This document shows, in pieces, positions 45,601-56,434 of a stretch of DNA of 64,000 nucleotides. The DNA comes from Zygaena filipendulae (lineage: Eukaryota > Arthropoda > Insecta > Lepidoptera > Zygaenidae). Below the pieces are notes generated by a model. That model was not told where the DNA came from and ran no database searches. It saw only the letters and a list, made by a program, of their open reading frames with translations. Each line of letters opens with the position of its first letter. The stretch's first letter is position 1. The translations under genes and the position numbers were made by a program. Where the stretch lies: positions 6,837,501-6,901,500 of the forward strand of contig OU015675.1 in NCBI GenBank assembly GCA_907165275.2, read 5' to 3'.

Positions 45601-48600
45601 ACGGGATCAGTAAACTGATCACCATGACAACTGTCAGCACGGGCACGCCGGACCTTGGCCATTTCCAGATGATGAGCATGATGACGAGTGTAATCAGGAA
45701 TAGCTGAGTATCAGTTCCCAGGTACCTGATGAAGAAAGAAGTATACTTCTTTTAAAACCGTAGTCAAGAGATATAACGTATAAAACACAGATTGTATACA
45801 AGTGTCCAAAAAATCTAATGTCTGATCATCTTTATTTTATATTATCCCTACTAATATTATAAATGCAAAAGTAACTCTGTCTGTCTGTCTATCTGTCTGT
45901 CTGTTACGCTTTCACGCCTTAACGACTCAACTGATCATCATGAAAATTTGCACATACGTTTTCAGGGGTACAGAGAAGGACATAGGGTACTTTTTATCCC
46001 GTAATTCCCGCGGGAACTCAGAAAATAAGGCGGGTGAAACCGCGGGGAACAGCTAGTTATAAAATAATATGTGTTCATTCGTTTATTTGTTTGTTACACT
46101 TTCACGTTTTAAATACCCAACCGATCATCATGAAATTTTGCATATATGTTGTCAAGAGTATAAAAAAGGACATAGGGTACTGGAATTCCCACGGAAACTC
46201 CGCAATTAACCCGGGGAACAGCCAGTTATTTATTAAAAATACCTTCATCATAAGTAATAAGTATACATACATAAGATATACTAAAATAAGTGTTACCTTT
46301 GAAATTTAAGTTCAGGAATTGCTTCAAAACTCGTTGAGATAAACGACGACGACCTAAATAAGCAGCTTCGTAGATGTGAATAAAAAGCTTGAGCGTCGTT
46401 CTAGGCCGCTGTATGAACGAGCTATTCACATCCAAGGCAAAGCAAGCAAATCTTTCTTTTTATACGATTCTTTTTTGACGAACTTGAGATGCATACCAAT
46501 TTAAAAATGGACACGGTGTCATGTCAAAAAGAAGGCAAATATCGCGTTTAAACTACATTTAGATTACTAGCTGTGCCCGCGGTTTCACCCGCGTCAATTT
46601 CAGAGCTCCCGCGGTAGTTCCACGATAACAGTTTCCTATATCCCTGTAAAATTAGCAAATTTACTTACAGCCGCAATTAATAATAATAATAATAAAATTG
46701 TTTATTGCCATCAAAAAGGTGTACAAAAAATAAATAATATATAATCAATAATAGTCGTTTTAATGATTACTTAATTTTAAGTTTAGTTAAATGCCAATTA
46801 ACATCAATTTAATGAACGACTCTGAGTGCGGCCGTTTTGTTTTTAGAATCTATACTTAAAATTAAGTAGGTATTCATTAAAACGACTCTGTATGTAATCA
46901 CTTGCTCGCTAACTAATAACGAATTCTCAAAGACTACGTTATCTATGAAGCCGGAAGTAGTTAGATTATGGAGAGTAGAAATCCGCTAAGGTTCCCACGG
47001 GAGAAGAACGAAGTAGTAGTAGTAACTATCTATGTATATTATAAGAACGAAGTTCTTTATCGCACGGTACGGATGGGGGCTAGAAATTCCAGCGTGAAAG
47101 AAATTTTCCGTCACGGCATCATAGGTGTGCGTTTATTGGTATGAGAAACTTTGTTCTAACAGTGTTCCACGACACTCACGCATTTTCTATTTCTATAGTC
47201 TTCTATAAACATCAATTTGATAACCATTCTAATCTAGCATTAAAACAATTAAATACGCGTGCAGAACAATCACTCAGACATCTGAGGAATAAATATCCAT
47301 AGACAAAACCAGAAATTGTATGCGCTGATGCAATTTTCGCTACCAACCACCGTGAAATTGTAGTCTTTGATGCAACGAACGAACGAGCGTCGGGATATGT
47401 ATGTCATAGCATCGCACTAAGCGACACGCGATGCGCCCTCACGTTAGTAACGGGTATCCATCGTTCGGTAGGTACCTACTGAACTTTCAGGATTTTTCAA
47501 CGAAAAATAATATGGACCTGCTGCCTTACTCTTGAAAATGATTTGAGGCTGATTTCGATTTTAATTTGAGTACAAATTTAGATCGTATTGGGAATCGTGT
47601 TTATATCAAATGATGACGTTTGACAAGTCAATAAAAATGTTTTTTTTTTTTTCGTTGAATATTTTATGAAATCGAGAAATGTGACAGACCAAAAACGTCG
47701 ACGAGAATCGATAAAATGGCTCGATAAAATTTTATATGTATCGTGTTGCGCATCTTAGCCCCCCAGCGGAGCTAGGATGCGCAACATGATATGTTTATCG
47801 AACGAAAGATAAAATTGTCGACACGACAAATATTTGTGGGCGTCCAAGCAAAAAAGTGCAGTAGTGGGGTATTGAGTTAAGACTAGATTCGGTTAAACAT
47901 TTTTTACCACTGGTAGACAAAACGATATATTATGTCGACGAGAATCGATAAAATGGCTCGATAAAATTTTATCATGCTGCGCATCCTAGCTCCACTGGTC
48001 TGTCTATTCATCACAAGTGCGCAATAGAAGAAAGAAGAAGAAGAAAGAAGAAAATACATTTATTTCAGCACAACACACAAGAAAAAGAAATAAACATCAA
48101 CAGTGCCTAATCCAAAGAGACATAGATAATATCTCTTGCATGCTCTGCCGAAAGGGTCACCAACTCAGCATTAGCTAGGTGCGGGAACACCTAGCGCTGG
48201 TTTTCAGTTGGCAGCCCGCTGTCGCGCACGGACGGGGGCAACAAAAGACGAGGCGTATAAAAAAATGATACTATACATATAAATACAAGTACACCAACTA
48301 AAAATAAAAATATAAAAGATAAATAATATAAAAAAATACAAGTAAATAATTCTTACTGAAATAAACAATACTGTCGCCGCACTATCAAAGAGATATTATC
48401 AAAACATGATCTCGCTCATCTAAAACTGCTAATTATGTAGTGGAGTGCGTCATTTTAGTTTAGACAAGCTATACTTAGGATGACACACTATTGCTTATCT
48501 ATGTTCACCTGTAATACTTGGCATATTGTCCTAAAATCTTTTAAATTACTGTTATTTTTTCATCTTGCAACACAGGATGTTGCATGCGTGGTAGGTAGGT

Positions 48601-51600
48601 ACACAAAAAACGTTTGCATGCTTACGATTTCAATGTGTAAAGTTAAATATTGAATTAACATTCTTGTATTTAATATCAATACGTAAAACTAACTTTTAAA
48701 AGAGTGTTTGTTTAAGTATTAACACATCTCACATATTGTTTAACGGTCGTACCGAAATAAGCGGTTGCAATTGTTTCACCCGTGCCGCTTTCGGAATTAC
48801 GGCGAAAACTGTCTTTCTCCTTTTTCTACTTTATAACCCTCCAGAGATTTCTGTTTGGTAAGAAATCCTACTAATATTATAAATGTGAAAGTGTGGATGT
48901 TTGTTACACACACACGCAAAAACGGCTGAACGGATTTGGATGAAATTTGGCATGCACGTTGACAGGAGTACAGAGAAGGACATAGGGTACTTTTTATTCC
49001 AGAATTCCCGCGGGAACTCCGAAATTATCGCGCGTGAAACCGCGGGGCACAGCTAGTAAGAGATAATTAGGTACGCATTCACGGTTCTTTTTTGAATGAC
49101 TAAGGTTACTAAGAATAACTGACAACCGATTTATTTACTATCCTTCTTATTTATGTTGTCCTTATGTGCATTAATTGTTAAAGAAAAAAATAATACTTGC
49201 TGTTCCTTGCGATTTCACCGGCGATAAGTTGGGAGTTCCCGCGAGAATTCCGGGGTAAAAAAGTACCCTATGTCCTTCCCTGTACCCCTGACAACGTGTA
49301 TACAAAATTTCATAATGATCCGTAGAGCCGTTGAGACGTGAAAGCGTAACAAACAAACAAACTCACTTTTGCATCAATCCTAGTAGGAAAATCCTACTAA
49401 TATTATAAACGCGAAAGTTTGTAAGAATGTATGGATGGATGATTGGATGGATGGATGTTTGTTACTCTTTCACGCAAAAACTACTGGGTGGATTTAAATG
49501 AAACTTTACAATAATATAGTTTATACATCAGATTAACACATAGGGTACTTTTTATCCCGGAAGTACCGCGGGAAATCTGAAATTAACGCGGGTGAAACCG
49601 CGGGGCACAACTAGTAAATAATATTAGTAAGGATCTACTTTGTTTTGTCGGAAGTACATACTAATCCCACATGCAGACTCTGAGTAAACACAATAATATA
49701 TTTTCATTATATAAATGTTTACCCCGGGGATCGAACCCGCGACACTTACCATAGCAGTCAGGTTAATTAACCACTAGCTATACCAACGGTACTGTAAAAT
49801 CGTGACACCAATTTAATATTACAACGACTTACCAAGCCTGCGGTAAGCAGAGATGTTCGAACGGAAAGAGATTGGGCATCAAAATGACGAGCTGCCACCA
49901 ATTCGCTCGGCACAAGTCCCTTTCTCTCTTCACCACCGCATCCCACATCGGGCCCGAACCAAAATGTGGTACCCAGGTCATTGCGAGACCCATCACCACT
50001 AAAACCGCTGGTATTAACCTGGCAACAAAGTTTCAGTGACCACACGCTAATGGGCATGTTGACTAATTTTTATTTTTTAGTCCGTCTTATAGATTATTAA
50101 AAAATATTGGACACGTATTTTTTTCTTTTTTTAAGTTGTAAGTCAAAAAATAACGGCGATATATTGAGTTGAAATTTCGCGTGACGTCACTATTCTGACA
50201 GTTTGTATGGCGGTTTTAGCGGTTAGTGACGTCACGACCCCCTCACCCTAAACTTTAATGTGCTTTATCTCTGTATATTTTAATTTATTTTAAAAAGAAA
50301 AAAATACGTGTCTATTGTTTTTTTATTTTCTAACTGACGGACTAATTAGAATTTTGATTTTCAAAAGTAGTCCACATCCCTATTATCTTAAAAGCAAACA
50401 ATTTTTTTTTGTGGCAAGGCCATATCTCTTTTAGTTCTTAATCAAAATTCGTAATTCAAACATTTTAAAGTTTATATTCCACGCTATGGATGAAAAATAG
50501 ATGGGTAGTTTAAAATAAATGTTTTTGTCTAAAAAAAATTTGGTTAAAAAACTTTTTTCCTATAAAAATCGTATTTTCATTAGAAACTTCGATGGCATTC
50601 TTCGTCAAAACTAACATATAGGAAGCGCCCTCCCTCTATACAATTACTATTCAGTGTTTGATCATGATACGAGGAGAAATATTCCCATAGGCCATACATC
50701 AACTACTTTTTTAACTGACTTCCAAAAAGGAGGAGGTTCAGTTTTCAGCTGTGTGCACGTTTTTTTTTTATTTACTTATAGCCGATTGTAATTTTTTAGT
50801 TTTCCAAATCGATTGTTATCATTATGTATCTGTTCTGTAATTATTTTTGTAAAACAATTGATGGTTAAACAAACTTACCTAGTGATGTTTGACCATAATT
50901 ATACGAGACGTTGCATCCGAAGAGATTTATTAGAGATGTTTTACTATGTAGTCCATTCTTCAATGTACTAGCATCGCACACAATTATTTAGAGCTATAAA
51001 GGAGAATCAAAAATAAAAAGATATTCAATTGACTACTGTGTACCCCTCCTCCCCGCCCCACCCGGCGTAGCGCCTGCGTTGCCGCACGCCGCCGTGCCAG
51101 CTCATTTTTTCAGAGCACCTATTTCATGGCATGGGGTAACGTTAATACTTATAGATGTATAAGTTTTTAACGAAACCTATGGGCAGGGAGGGTAATAAAT
51201 CTCTTCGGATGCAACGTCTCGTATAATTATGGTCAAACATCACTAGGTAAGTTTGTTTAACCATCAATTATACTGCGACGTTGCATCCTCGAGATTTATT
51301 AGAGATGTTTTACTATGTAGATGTTTAGCGCTCACCATGAAATAGGTAAAAGATAGGGAAAGAAGAACGATGATAAACCAAGTTAAATCAGCGAACACGA
51401 GTAGAGAAAAAATATAATTAGACTTGTACGAATAATTTTACAAAATATTTATATATTTTGTTTATCTTGTATTTATATAAATGTTTATTAATCAGAGTCA
51501 TTAAAGAGTCTATCCTCATTTATGGGATACAGTGGGATAAAGTTAAGGCATTGTGAGTTAAAGCATTGTGAATAGGTCGTTTCGTGGTCAATAATTTTCT

Positions 51601-54600
51601 GTATTTAGTAAGTTTTTTTTTTTTTTTTTCATTAGAGGTATTGACTTTCAGTTGGTTAAGCAGATCAAGGACAGCGTCTCTGCACGTTGTGCAGTCGACA
51701 ACGCAAGTAGAGCTATTCGTTTCTTGGTTAGTTTTTCGAGCGGAAGGCTCTCTTTTGGGTACTAATTTGTTATATTGAAAAATTTAAAGATATAGGTATA
51801 TCAGCGATAAAGCAATCAATATTATTTCAGGAAGAGGCGTAACCAAGGTTTACTTGGCCGGTTTAGAACTATCATTGTGCCTGATGCTCTATCGGTAGCT
51901 TATTTTTTTTTTTTTTTTTTTTTTATTTTCTTAAGCATTTGAAGAGAGAGAAGAGAGGGAAAAAAAAAATCGTAACGGAAGTACTAGATACTCCAATCTA
52001 CCATGAGTGCGTTAAAACGTCTGTAGATATGCCGAGATAAATAAAGTGGGCTTTTCTTTGGCTTTGGAAGCAAAGCAAAATTAATATCGATGATCAATTT
52101 AAAGACTGAATGAGTCAAACTCCACTCGGTATCCGACAAAGGTTTTTTAACACCTTTAAAAAATTTTGAACGGAAAAAAGTACATTTACTGTAAATAAAT
52201 AAAATATCAGGCAATATACTATGTCAAGACTCCACATCGGCTTCGCGGTTGTTTCCTAAATTTATGTACGACGCGACGTGAAGATCAAAAGAAGTCATCC
52301 CTCGCGTCTCCTGATCTGTCGGAAACTTTGCAAAGCACATTAGACCATAAACCGATGTTCACCGATGCACGATAGGTACACCCCAACCTGTTGGAGAGGC
52401 AGCGGAGAATATTTCCAAAGCGTTAACGGTTCTTACGAGTTTTGTTTTTTGAATGCCTAATATTTTATTATTAATCCACCATGAAAAAACTGATTCAAGG
52501 GAAGTACCTGCCTGGCATGATTTTAAAACTGTTTAAAACTCTCTCCAACAGCTTGGATTGTTTGTCTAATGGCAGTATTTTTCTGTTTGAAAACCAAAAA
52601 ATATGCTTCTTTTAGGTCTATGGTCGCCATAAGCGGTTTTTAAAACACAAGTATCGTAATAGTCCGTAGGTCTTCCATTTTGAACTGATTTGACTTGATA
52701 AACTCGTTAACTCTCGTTAACTCGTTTGAAATTCTTACCAATATTAAAAAAGCGAGAGTGTGTGTTTGCAACTCTTTCACGCAAATACCACTGAATGGAT
52801 TATAATGAAATTCACATTAACATAGCTTATACATCAGAATAACACACAGGGCACCCTTTATTCCGGAATTCCCGCGAGGTCTGTGAAACCAACGCGGGTG
52901 AAACCGCAGGGAACAGCTAGTCTATACTAATATTATAAAGAGGAAAGATTTGATTTTTGGTTTGTTTGTTACGATTTAACTCAAAAACTACTGGACCGAT
53001 TTCAAAAATTCTTTCACCATTAGAAAGCTACATTATTCTTGAGTAACATAGGCTATATTTTAATCCGGAATTGCCGCGGGAACTCCAAAACCATCACGGT
53101 TGAAACCGCGCGGGACAGCTAGTTAAGAATAAAGTGAACTTTTGAGTGTTGAAAAATTGTCAAAACTGCACTGCAATGACTGTATAACTTAGTGGATTAG
53201 ATATTGCAATATTTAGGTGGTAACTTTTAGTAGAGCTTAAAGTGTTATATTCGGGGACCGTAAACTGGAATACAGTGCGATCAAAAGGAATTTTAAAGCT
53301 CCTTACATAATTAGGTATATAACAACTACATCTAAAACGACTAAATCATCTATAATTGATTGCCACTCATACTAAAAATATCTAGGTAACCGAGCTTCGC
53401 TCGTAGTGCTATCTGTCGTTAAGTAGAAAAAGCAGTACCAAACACTCATTTTTCATTGCCTGAAAACACGGATAAAACAACCCTGCATACTAAATTTCAT
53501 GAAAATCTTTGGAGTCGCGTCCGAGATTCAGATTATAAGTATAATATGTATCTATACCACAGATTCCATACTAATAATTATTATAAAACTGAAGAGTTTG
53601 TGTGCTTGAACGCGCCAATCTCAGCAACTACTGGTCCCATTTGAAACATTTTTTCAGTGTTAGATAGCCCATTTATCGAGAAAAGCTATACAAACACATA
53701 ATATGATCCCGCTAAGATCAATAAGAGCGGAGCAGCAATGAAAAAAGTTACAAAGAACGGAAAAAATATTCCGTTACGCTACTTGAACGGTTAAAGTTAC
53801 GCAAAAATCATGTAGTTATGGAATATATTTTGCATCAGTAAAGAATTTTTCTTAAGTTAACGCGGTTGAAACCGCGGGACACAGCTAATGCATATATATA
53901 TACACGAATAATGTATATATACACGAATTGCTTTTTAGTAGATGTAGACGATATAATCTTCCTGCGTGGGATACTACCTCAGTTATTACGGTTTGTATGG
54001 TTTGGTCGTTACTGACGTTATACGTTCGTTACGTATAATAATAAATTTTTGTCTTTTATATAGCAAATCCTGTTTTTCTTCTTATGTAAGGCCGTCTACT
54101 AGAAGCCATCCCCAACGTTTAGAGATTTTGTCGGGAATGGCCAACACTTCTTTGATCACCAAGGGATTTTAGGATTTTTTGAGGTAAGGTATCCTCAATT
54201 ACCATACTAGTGCTTGCGTCTGGTTGTTCAGTTGCTAGTAGCACTGTCATCTCCTTCTGAGTTATTTCAGGGAGTGAACCTTTCGCTGTTCACTTCGGTT
54301 TTCATCTCCGAAGGCCCAGTTCTCTTCTATGGAAAGAAATCTCGAACCAGATCGTTCGTGTAAGGGTGCACTTGTTTAATCACCGCGACATGAAGTTGAC
54401 CTTGGAAGGTACTTTAAGGGTGATCTGGACTTTAAGCGGTGCTCATTTCGATCGCGAGAGCCTGGTAATATAGTGCACAAACTGTTGAGGCACTCAAATA
54501 TTTTAACGTCTTTGGGCGTAATCACGTTACTACACGAGACAGATGAAGCTATCTATCATGAACACGTCAAGTAGTATAGCTTAGAGTCGACACGATCCTG

Positions 54601-56434
54601 GAAATGTAGTGCACAAGCTGTTGAGGCACTCGAATATTTTAACGTCTTTGGGCGTAAGCACGTTACGACGCGAGACGGATGAAGCTATCTATCATGAACA
54701 CGTCAAGTAGTATAGCTTAGAGTCGACACGATCCTGGAAATGTAGTGCACAAGCTGTTGAGGCACTCGAATATTTTAACGTCTTTGGGCGTAAGCACGTT
54801 ACGACGCGAGACGGATGAAGCTATCTATCATGAACACGTCAAGTAGTATAACTTAGAGTCGACACGATCCTGGAAATGTAGTGCACAAGCTGTTGAGGCA
54901 CTCGAATATTTTAACGTCTTTGGGCGTAAGCACGTTACGACGCGAGACGGATGAAGCTATCTATCATGAACACGTCAAGTAGTATAGCTTAGAGTCGACA
55001 CGATCCTGGAAATGTAGTGCACAAGCTGTTGAGGCACACGAATATTTTAACGTCTTTGGGCGTAAGCACGTTACGACGCGAGACGGATGAAGCTATCTAT
55101 CATGAACACGTCAAGTAGTATAGCTTAGAGTCGACACGATCCAGGAAATGTAGTGCACAAGCTGTTGAGGCACTCGAATATTTTAACGTCTTTGGGCGTA
55201 ATCACGTTACGACACGAGACGGATGAAGCTATCTATCATGAACACGTCAAGTAGTATAGCTTAGCCATGATTGCATCAGGAAAAATAGCCATATTCCATT
55301 CTTTCGTCAGAGTATCTTGTTATCAACCATGATCACGTAAATAATAGCAGTACATAAATAACAGGCACGTAAATAGAAGCAAGCATACGTAAATAAAAGC
55401 ATAATAAAGCATAAAATGAAATAAAAAGTGGGTATGCTAGCAATGTTACATTAGCTGTGCTTTTATTATGGCTATACTAAATATAAAGCTATACTATATC
55501 TTTGATCATAGCTCATAGTATTGCGTATAGATCACGCTTTGTTGTACAGTATATTTATACTATAATGTGTTACTGCCTGTATCTAATACTGACATTCGTA
55601 GGTGCCTTTATGAGGCCTAAATCGAAATAAAGCAATTTGAAATTTTGAAACTCGTTAAAACGATGGTTCAAGAACACACAAAGGTGGGTAATTTTACGAT
55701 GAATGCATATTATCAAAGCTTTCCATTTATTTGTTTATTAATTGAATTATAATAATGTGACACCTAAAGGTGAGTAAACAACGACTTACCATCGCATGTC
55801 TGATGCACAGGGACCGACGAAGGTAAAGCTCAATGCGTTGTAGTCGTTTTGAGATATTCGCTTCTTTCTCTTTGTTTGTACGTTTACCCATAGTTAACCT
55901 TTAACTTCACATTATTTTATTATTTTTTGTAGGTAGAAAAAAAAAGTATTTTAGCTCAAGATTACAAAAAACCTATTTAGTAGTGGCGATGCCGGCACAC
56001 AAAAAACGAATGAGCTGGCACGGCGGCGTGCGGCAACGCAGGCGCTACGCCGGGTGGGGCGGGGAGGAGGGGTACACAGTAGTCAATTGAATATCTTTTT
56101 ATTTTTGATTCTCCTTTATAGCTCTAAATAATTGTGTGCGATGCTAGTACATTGAAGAATGGACTACATAGTAAAACATCTCTAATAAATCTCGAGGATG
56201 CAACGTCGCAGTATAATCAATCGTTTTTTCTTCTTTTCTAAAGTCTTACTCTCAAAGGAACGCTTACCGCAACCATCTATTCACTATAGCCATCGGAACT
56301 GTCTTCAAGGAGAAGGGGTGTGTCTCAGCGTATTCCAGCATCTTGTGAGCCATCAGGAAACCGCCCATGATGAAGAATATCTGAACTATGACGCGAGCGT
56401 TGAAGAGCAAGGACTTAAAGAAGTCCTCGTACGA
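39673..56434 (-). CDS. NRF-6-like membrane acyltransferase, 3' part
   Basis: The C-terminal 404 residues of a multipass membrane protein of the nose-resistant-to-fluoxetine (NRF-6)/acyltransferase-3 family. Exons, minus strand: 56434-56268, 50018-49833, 45725-45546, 44081-43931, 40965-40785, 40514-40372, 39879-39673, all GT-AG with matching phases. Family marks in order: SYEDFFKSLL with FFIMGGFLMAHK; NRWLRLIPA; GSGPMWD; DLCRANWW; CLPQAWYLGTDTQ; YFMDLLPIRVSIFPE; GYNDTFYHAYV; NWAGYHLGVLTAYLYHR; GPLQPLGRMSYCAMLLH; and HLFVEAPACQLQK before a polar tail. At least eight hydrophobic segments are visible. NRF-6 in worms takes part in lipid and xenobiotic handling in the gut; the insect substrate is unknown. 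The N-terminal exons, with the extracellular NRF domain and catalytic His region, lie beyond 56434 and were not found. Confidence 0.9.
40198..40300 (+). repeat. Dispersed repeat shared with 58565-58670
   Basis: About 95 bp including 'gttatgggcaaggaatgttgttggtcatagtgaataag' (in pieces). It recurs in the same orientation at about 58590-58665. A short inverted partner 'cccttattcactatgacc' lies at about 40057-40074. It is intronic in the NRF-6-like gene. Confidence 0.6.
41071..41327 (-). repeat. SINE copy interrupted by a (TTTC)n insert
   Basis: A well-preserved minus-strand copy with 'tgccccgcggtttcacccgcgg' and 'ccgttcagccgttattgcatg'. About 50 bp containing (TTTC)5 breaks the 'catccaaacatcc' segment near its 5' end. 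Confidence 0.75.
41388..41712 (-). repeat. CRE-MITE copy
   Basis: It starts AGGGATGTTGACAACTTTTG and holds two TGACGTCA sites and the GACGGACTA end. It is intronic in the NRF-6-like gene. Confidence 0.8.
42443..42690 (+). repeat. MITE, TATGTAACTTTTGTT family
   Basis: Ends 'tatgtaacttttgttgctatcat' and 'atgatagaaacaaaagttacata'; the same family as 11425-11665. It is intronic. Confidence 0.65.
43453..43673 (-). repeat. SINE copy with a 20-G run
   Basis: An ordinary minus-strand SINE except that the 'ttcccgcgggaatt' position is replaced by an unbroken run of 20 G (43496-43515). It lies 258 bp below the 43931 donor of the NRF-6-like gene. Confidence 0.75.
44880..45000 (-). repeat. LINE/SINE tail fragment
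   Basis: AT-rich 'aaataaataaaagaaatttttatttaccagcac' type text, then a GC-richer stretch with 'gcaaaaaggagatgggac'. It resembles the heads of the repeats at 48012 and 63190. The assignment is weak. Confidence 0.35.
45033..45265. repeat. Palindromic MITE, GCCGCACTCAGAGTCGAC ends
   Basis: A 233-bp fold-back element with long imperfect arms: an outer arm with 'ttaatgattacttagttaag' and an inner arm with 'agacgttcagtaaatt'. The sister copies at 62301-62533 and 46753-46885 (shorter) share the arms. It is intronic in the NRF-6-like gene. Confidence 0.75.
45846..46058 (+). repeat. SINE copy with (GTCT)n
   Basis: 'cctactaatattataaatgc' to 'gtgaaaccgcggggaacagctagtt'. A second, shorter copy follows at 46070-46225. 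Confidence 0.7.
46753..46885. repeat. Short palindromic MITE
   Basis: Ends 'agtcgttttaatgattac' and 'cattaaaacgact'; the centre contains 'gactctgagtgcggccg'. It is a shortened relative of 45033-45265. Confidence 0.65.
47690..48010. repeat. Repeat with doubled GTCGACGAGAATCGATAAAA motif
   Basis: The motif GTCGACGAGAATCGATAAAA occurs at about 47697 and 47934 in the same orientation, each followed by 'tggctcgataaaatttta' and 'gcgcatc'. Between them is an inverted 'ggatgcgcaacatgat' and the phrase TATTTGTGGGCGTCCAAG, also found at 14941. Probably ends of a DNA transposon; no coding sequence is seen. Confidence 0.5.
48012..48370. repeat. Insertion splitting a dispersed repeat
   Basis: The sequences left and right of this block ('tctattcatcacaagtgc' before, 'actgtcgccgcactatcaaag..gatctcgc' after) are contiguous in the related copy at 44640-44815. 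About 360 bp was therefore inserted here. It starts with a GAAGAA run and contains 'gcgctggttttcagttggcagc'. Confidence 0.55.
48866..49060 (+). repeat. SINE copy
   Basis: A near-consensus plus-strand copy, 'cctactaatattataaatg' to 'accgcggggcacagctagta'. Further copies follow at 49195-49385 (minus) and 49390-49617 (plus). Confidence 0.75.
50050..50384 (+). repeat. CRE-MITE copy next to an NRF-6-like exon
   Basis: It runs from ATGGGCATGTTGACTA to CCACATCCCTATT with two TGACGTCA sites. It begins about 30 bp upstream of the acceptor of the 50018-49833 exon. Confidence 0.8.
50857..51106. repeat. DIRS element right inverted terminal repeat
   Basis: It pairs with 56009-56217 in inverted orientation from GACGTTGCATCC through the GC-rich 'cccggcgtagcgcctgcg' block to 'cagctcatt'. 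Its outer 76 bp (50857-50932) are also copied, inverted and without mismatch, at 51193-51268. Confidence 0.8.
51193..51320. repeat. DIRS internal complementary region
   Basis: 51193-51268 is the reverse complement of the right end; 51267-51320 is the reverse complement of the left end (56164-56217). They meet at 'ccatcaattatactgcg'. In DIRS elements such a copy templates the joining of ends into a circle during replication. Confidence 0.78.
51984..52725 (-). pseudogene. DIRS reverse transcriptase / RNase H remnant
   Basis: On the minus strand, FKMEDLRTITILVF is followed after a stop by MATIDLKEAYFLVFKQK, the DIRS-type RT motif A region (catalytic Asp in IDLK). Next come WWINNKILG and EIFSAASPTGWGV (RNase H start; the usual TDAS Asp is lost), GLMCFAKFPTD, INLGNNREADVES and TEWSLTHSVF. 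Several stops and frame shifts lie between the blocks, so it is inactive. Confidence 0.7.
52733..53125 (+). repeat. Two SINEs nested in the DIRS element
   Basis: Copies at 52733-52921 and 52922-53125 stand head to tail and end 'gtgaaaccgcagggaacagctagt' and 'gaaaccgcgcgggacagctagt'. They split the element just upstream of the FKMEDLRT reverse transcriptase block, so they are younger than the element. Confidence 0.75.
54050..54330 (-). pseudogene. DIRS gag-like remnant
   Basis: Minus-strand pieces read LPQKILKSLGDQ and, in another frame, VLAIPDKISKRWGWLLVDGL, then EEKQDLLYK after a stop. This order (LGxD, then RW..ll..GL..EEK..LL) resembles insect DIRS gag proteins; I rely on remembered family pattern, not alignment. 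Confidence 0.5.
54459..55266. repeat. 136-bp tandem array inside the DIRS element
   Basis: Six units; CACGATCC starts at 54591, 54727, 54863, 54999 and 55135, exactly 136 bp apart. The first (54459-54590) and last units differ most, while the middle units are nearly identical. This is the usual sign of homogenisation by unequal exchange. The unit is not a multiple of three and has stops, so it is non-coding. Confidence 0.85.

Larger units (their letters stand above)
50857..56217 (-). mobile_element. DIRS-like tyrosine-recombinase retroelement, degenerate
   Basis: A 5.36-kb element in an NRF-6-like intron, transcribed like the host gene. Inverted terminal repeats: 50857-51106 and 56009-56217, sharing a ~200-bp core ending in GC-rich DNA. 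Internal complementary region: 51193-51320, made of a perfect 76-bp reverse complement of the right terminus (50857-50932) joined to a ~54-bp reverse complement of the left terminus (56164-56217). This junction copy is the hallmark of DIRS elements. Coding remnants in order on the minus strand: a gag-like start at 55891 (MGKRTNKEKEANISKRLQ), a gag-like block near 54180-54050 (ISKRWGWLLVDGL), reverse transcriptase and RNase H (52725-51984). The tyrosine recombinase was not recognised. Frames are broken; SINEs are nested at 52733-53125 and 53545-53890. Confidence 0.78.

Noticed and set aside
49767..50057. 96-codon minus-strand frame in frame 'MPISVWSLKL'
   Set aside because: The real coding frame of this region is the shifted one with GPMWD and CLPQAW; the longer open frame is a shadow.
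54459..55266. CRISPR array
   Set aside because: The units are contiguous 136-bp tandem copies without distinct spacers, in a eukaryotic retroelement.
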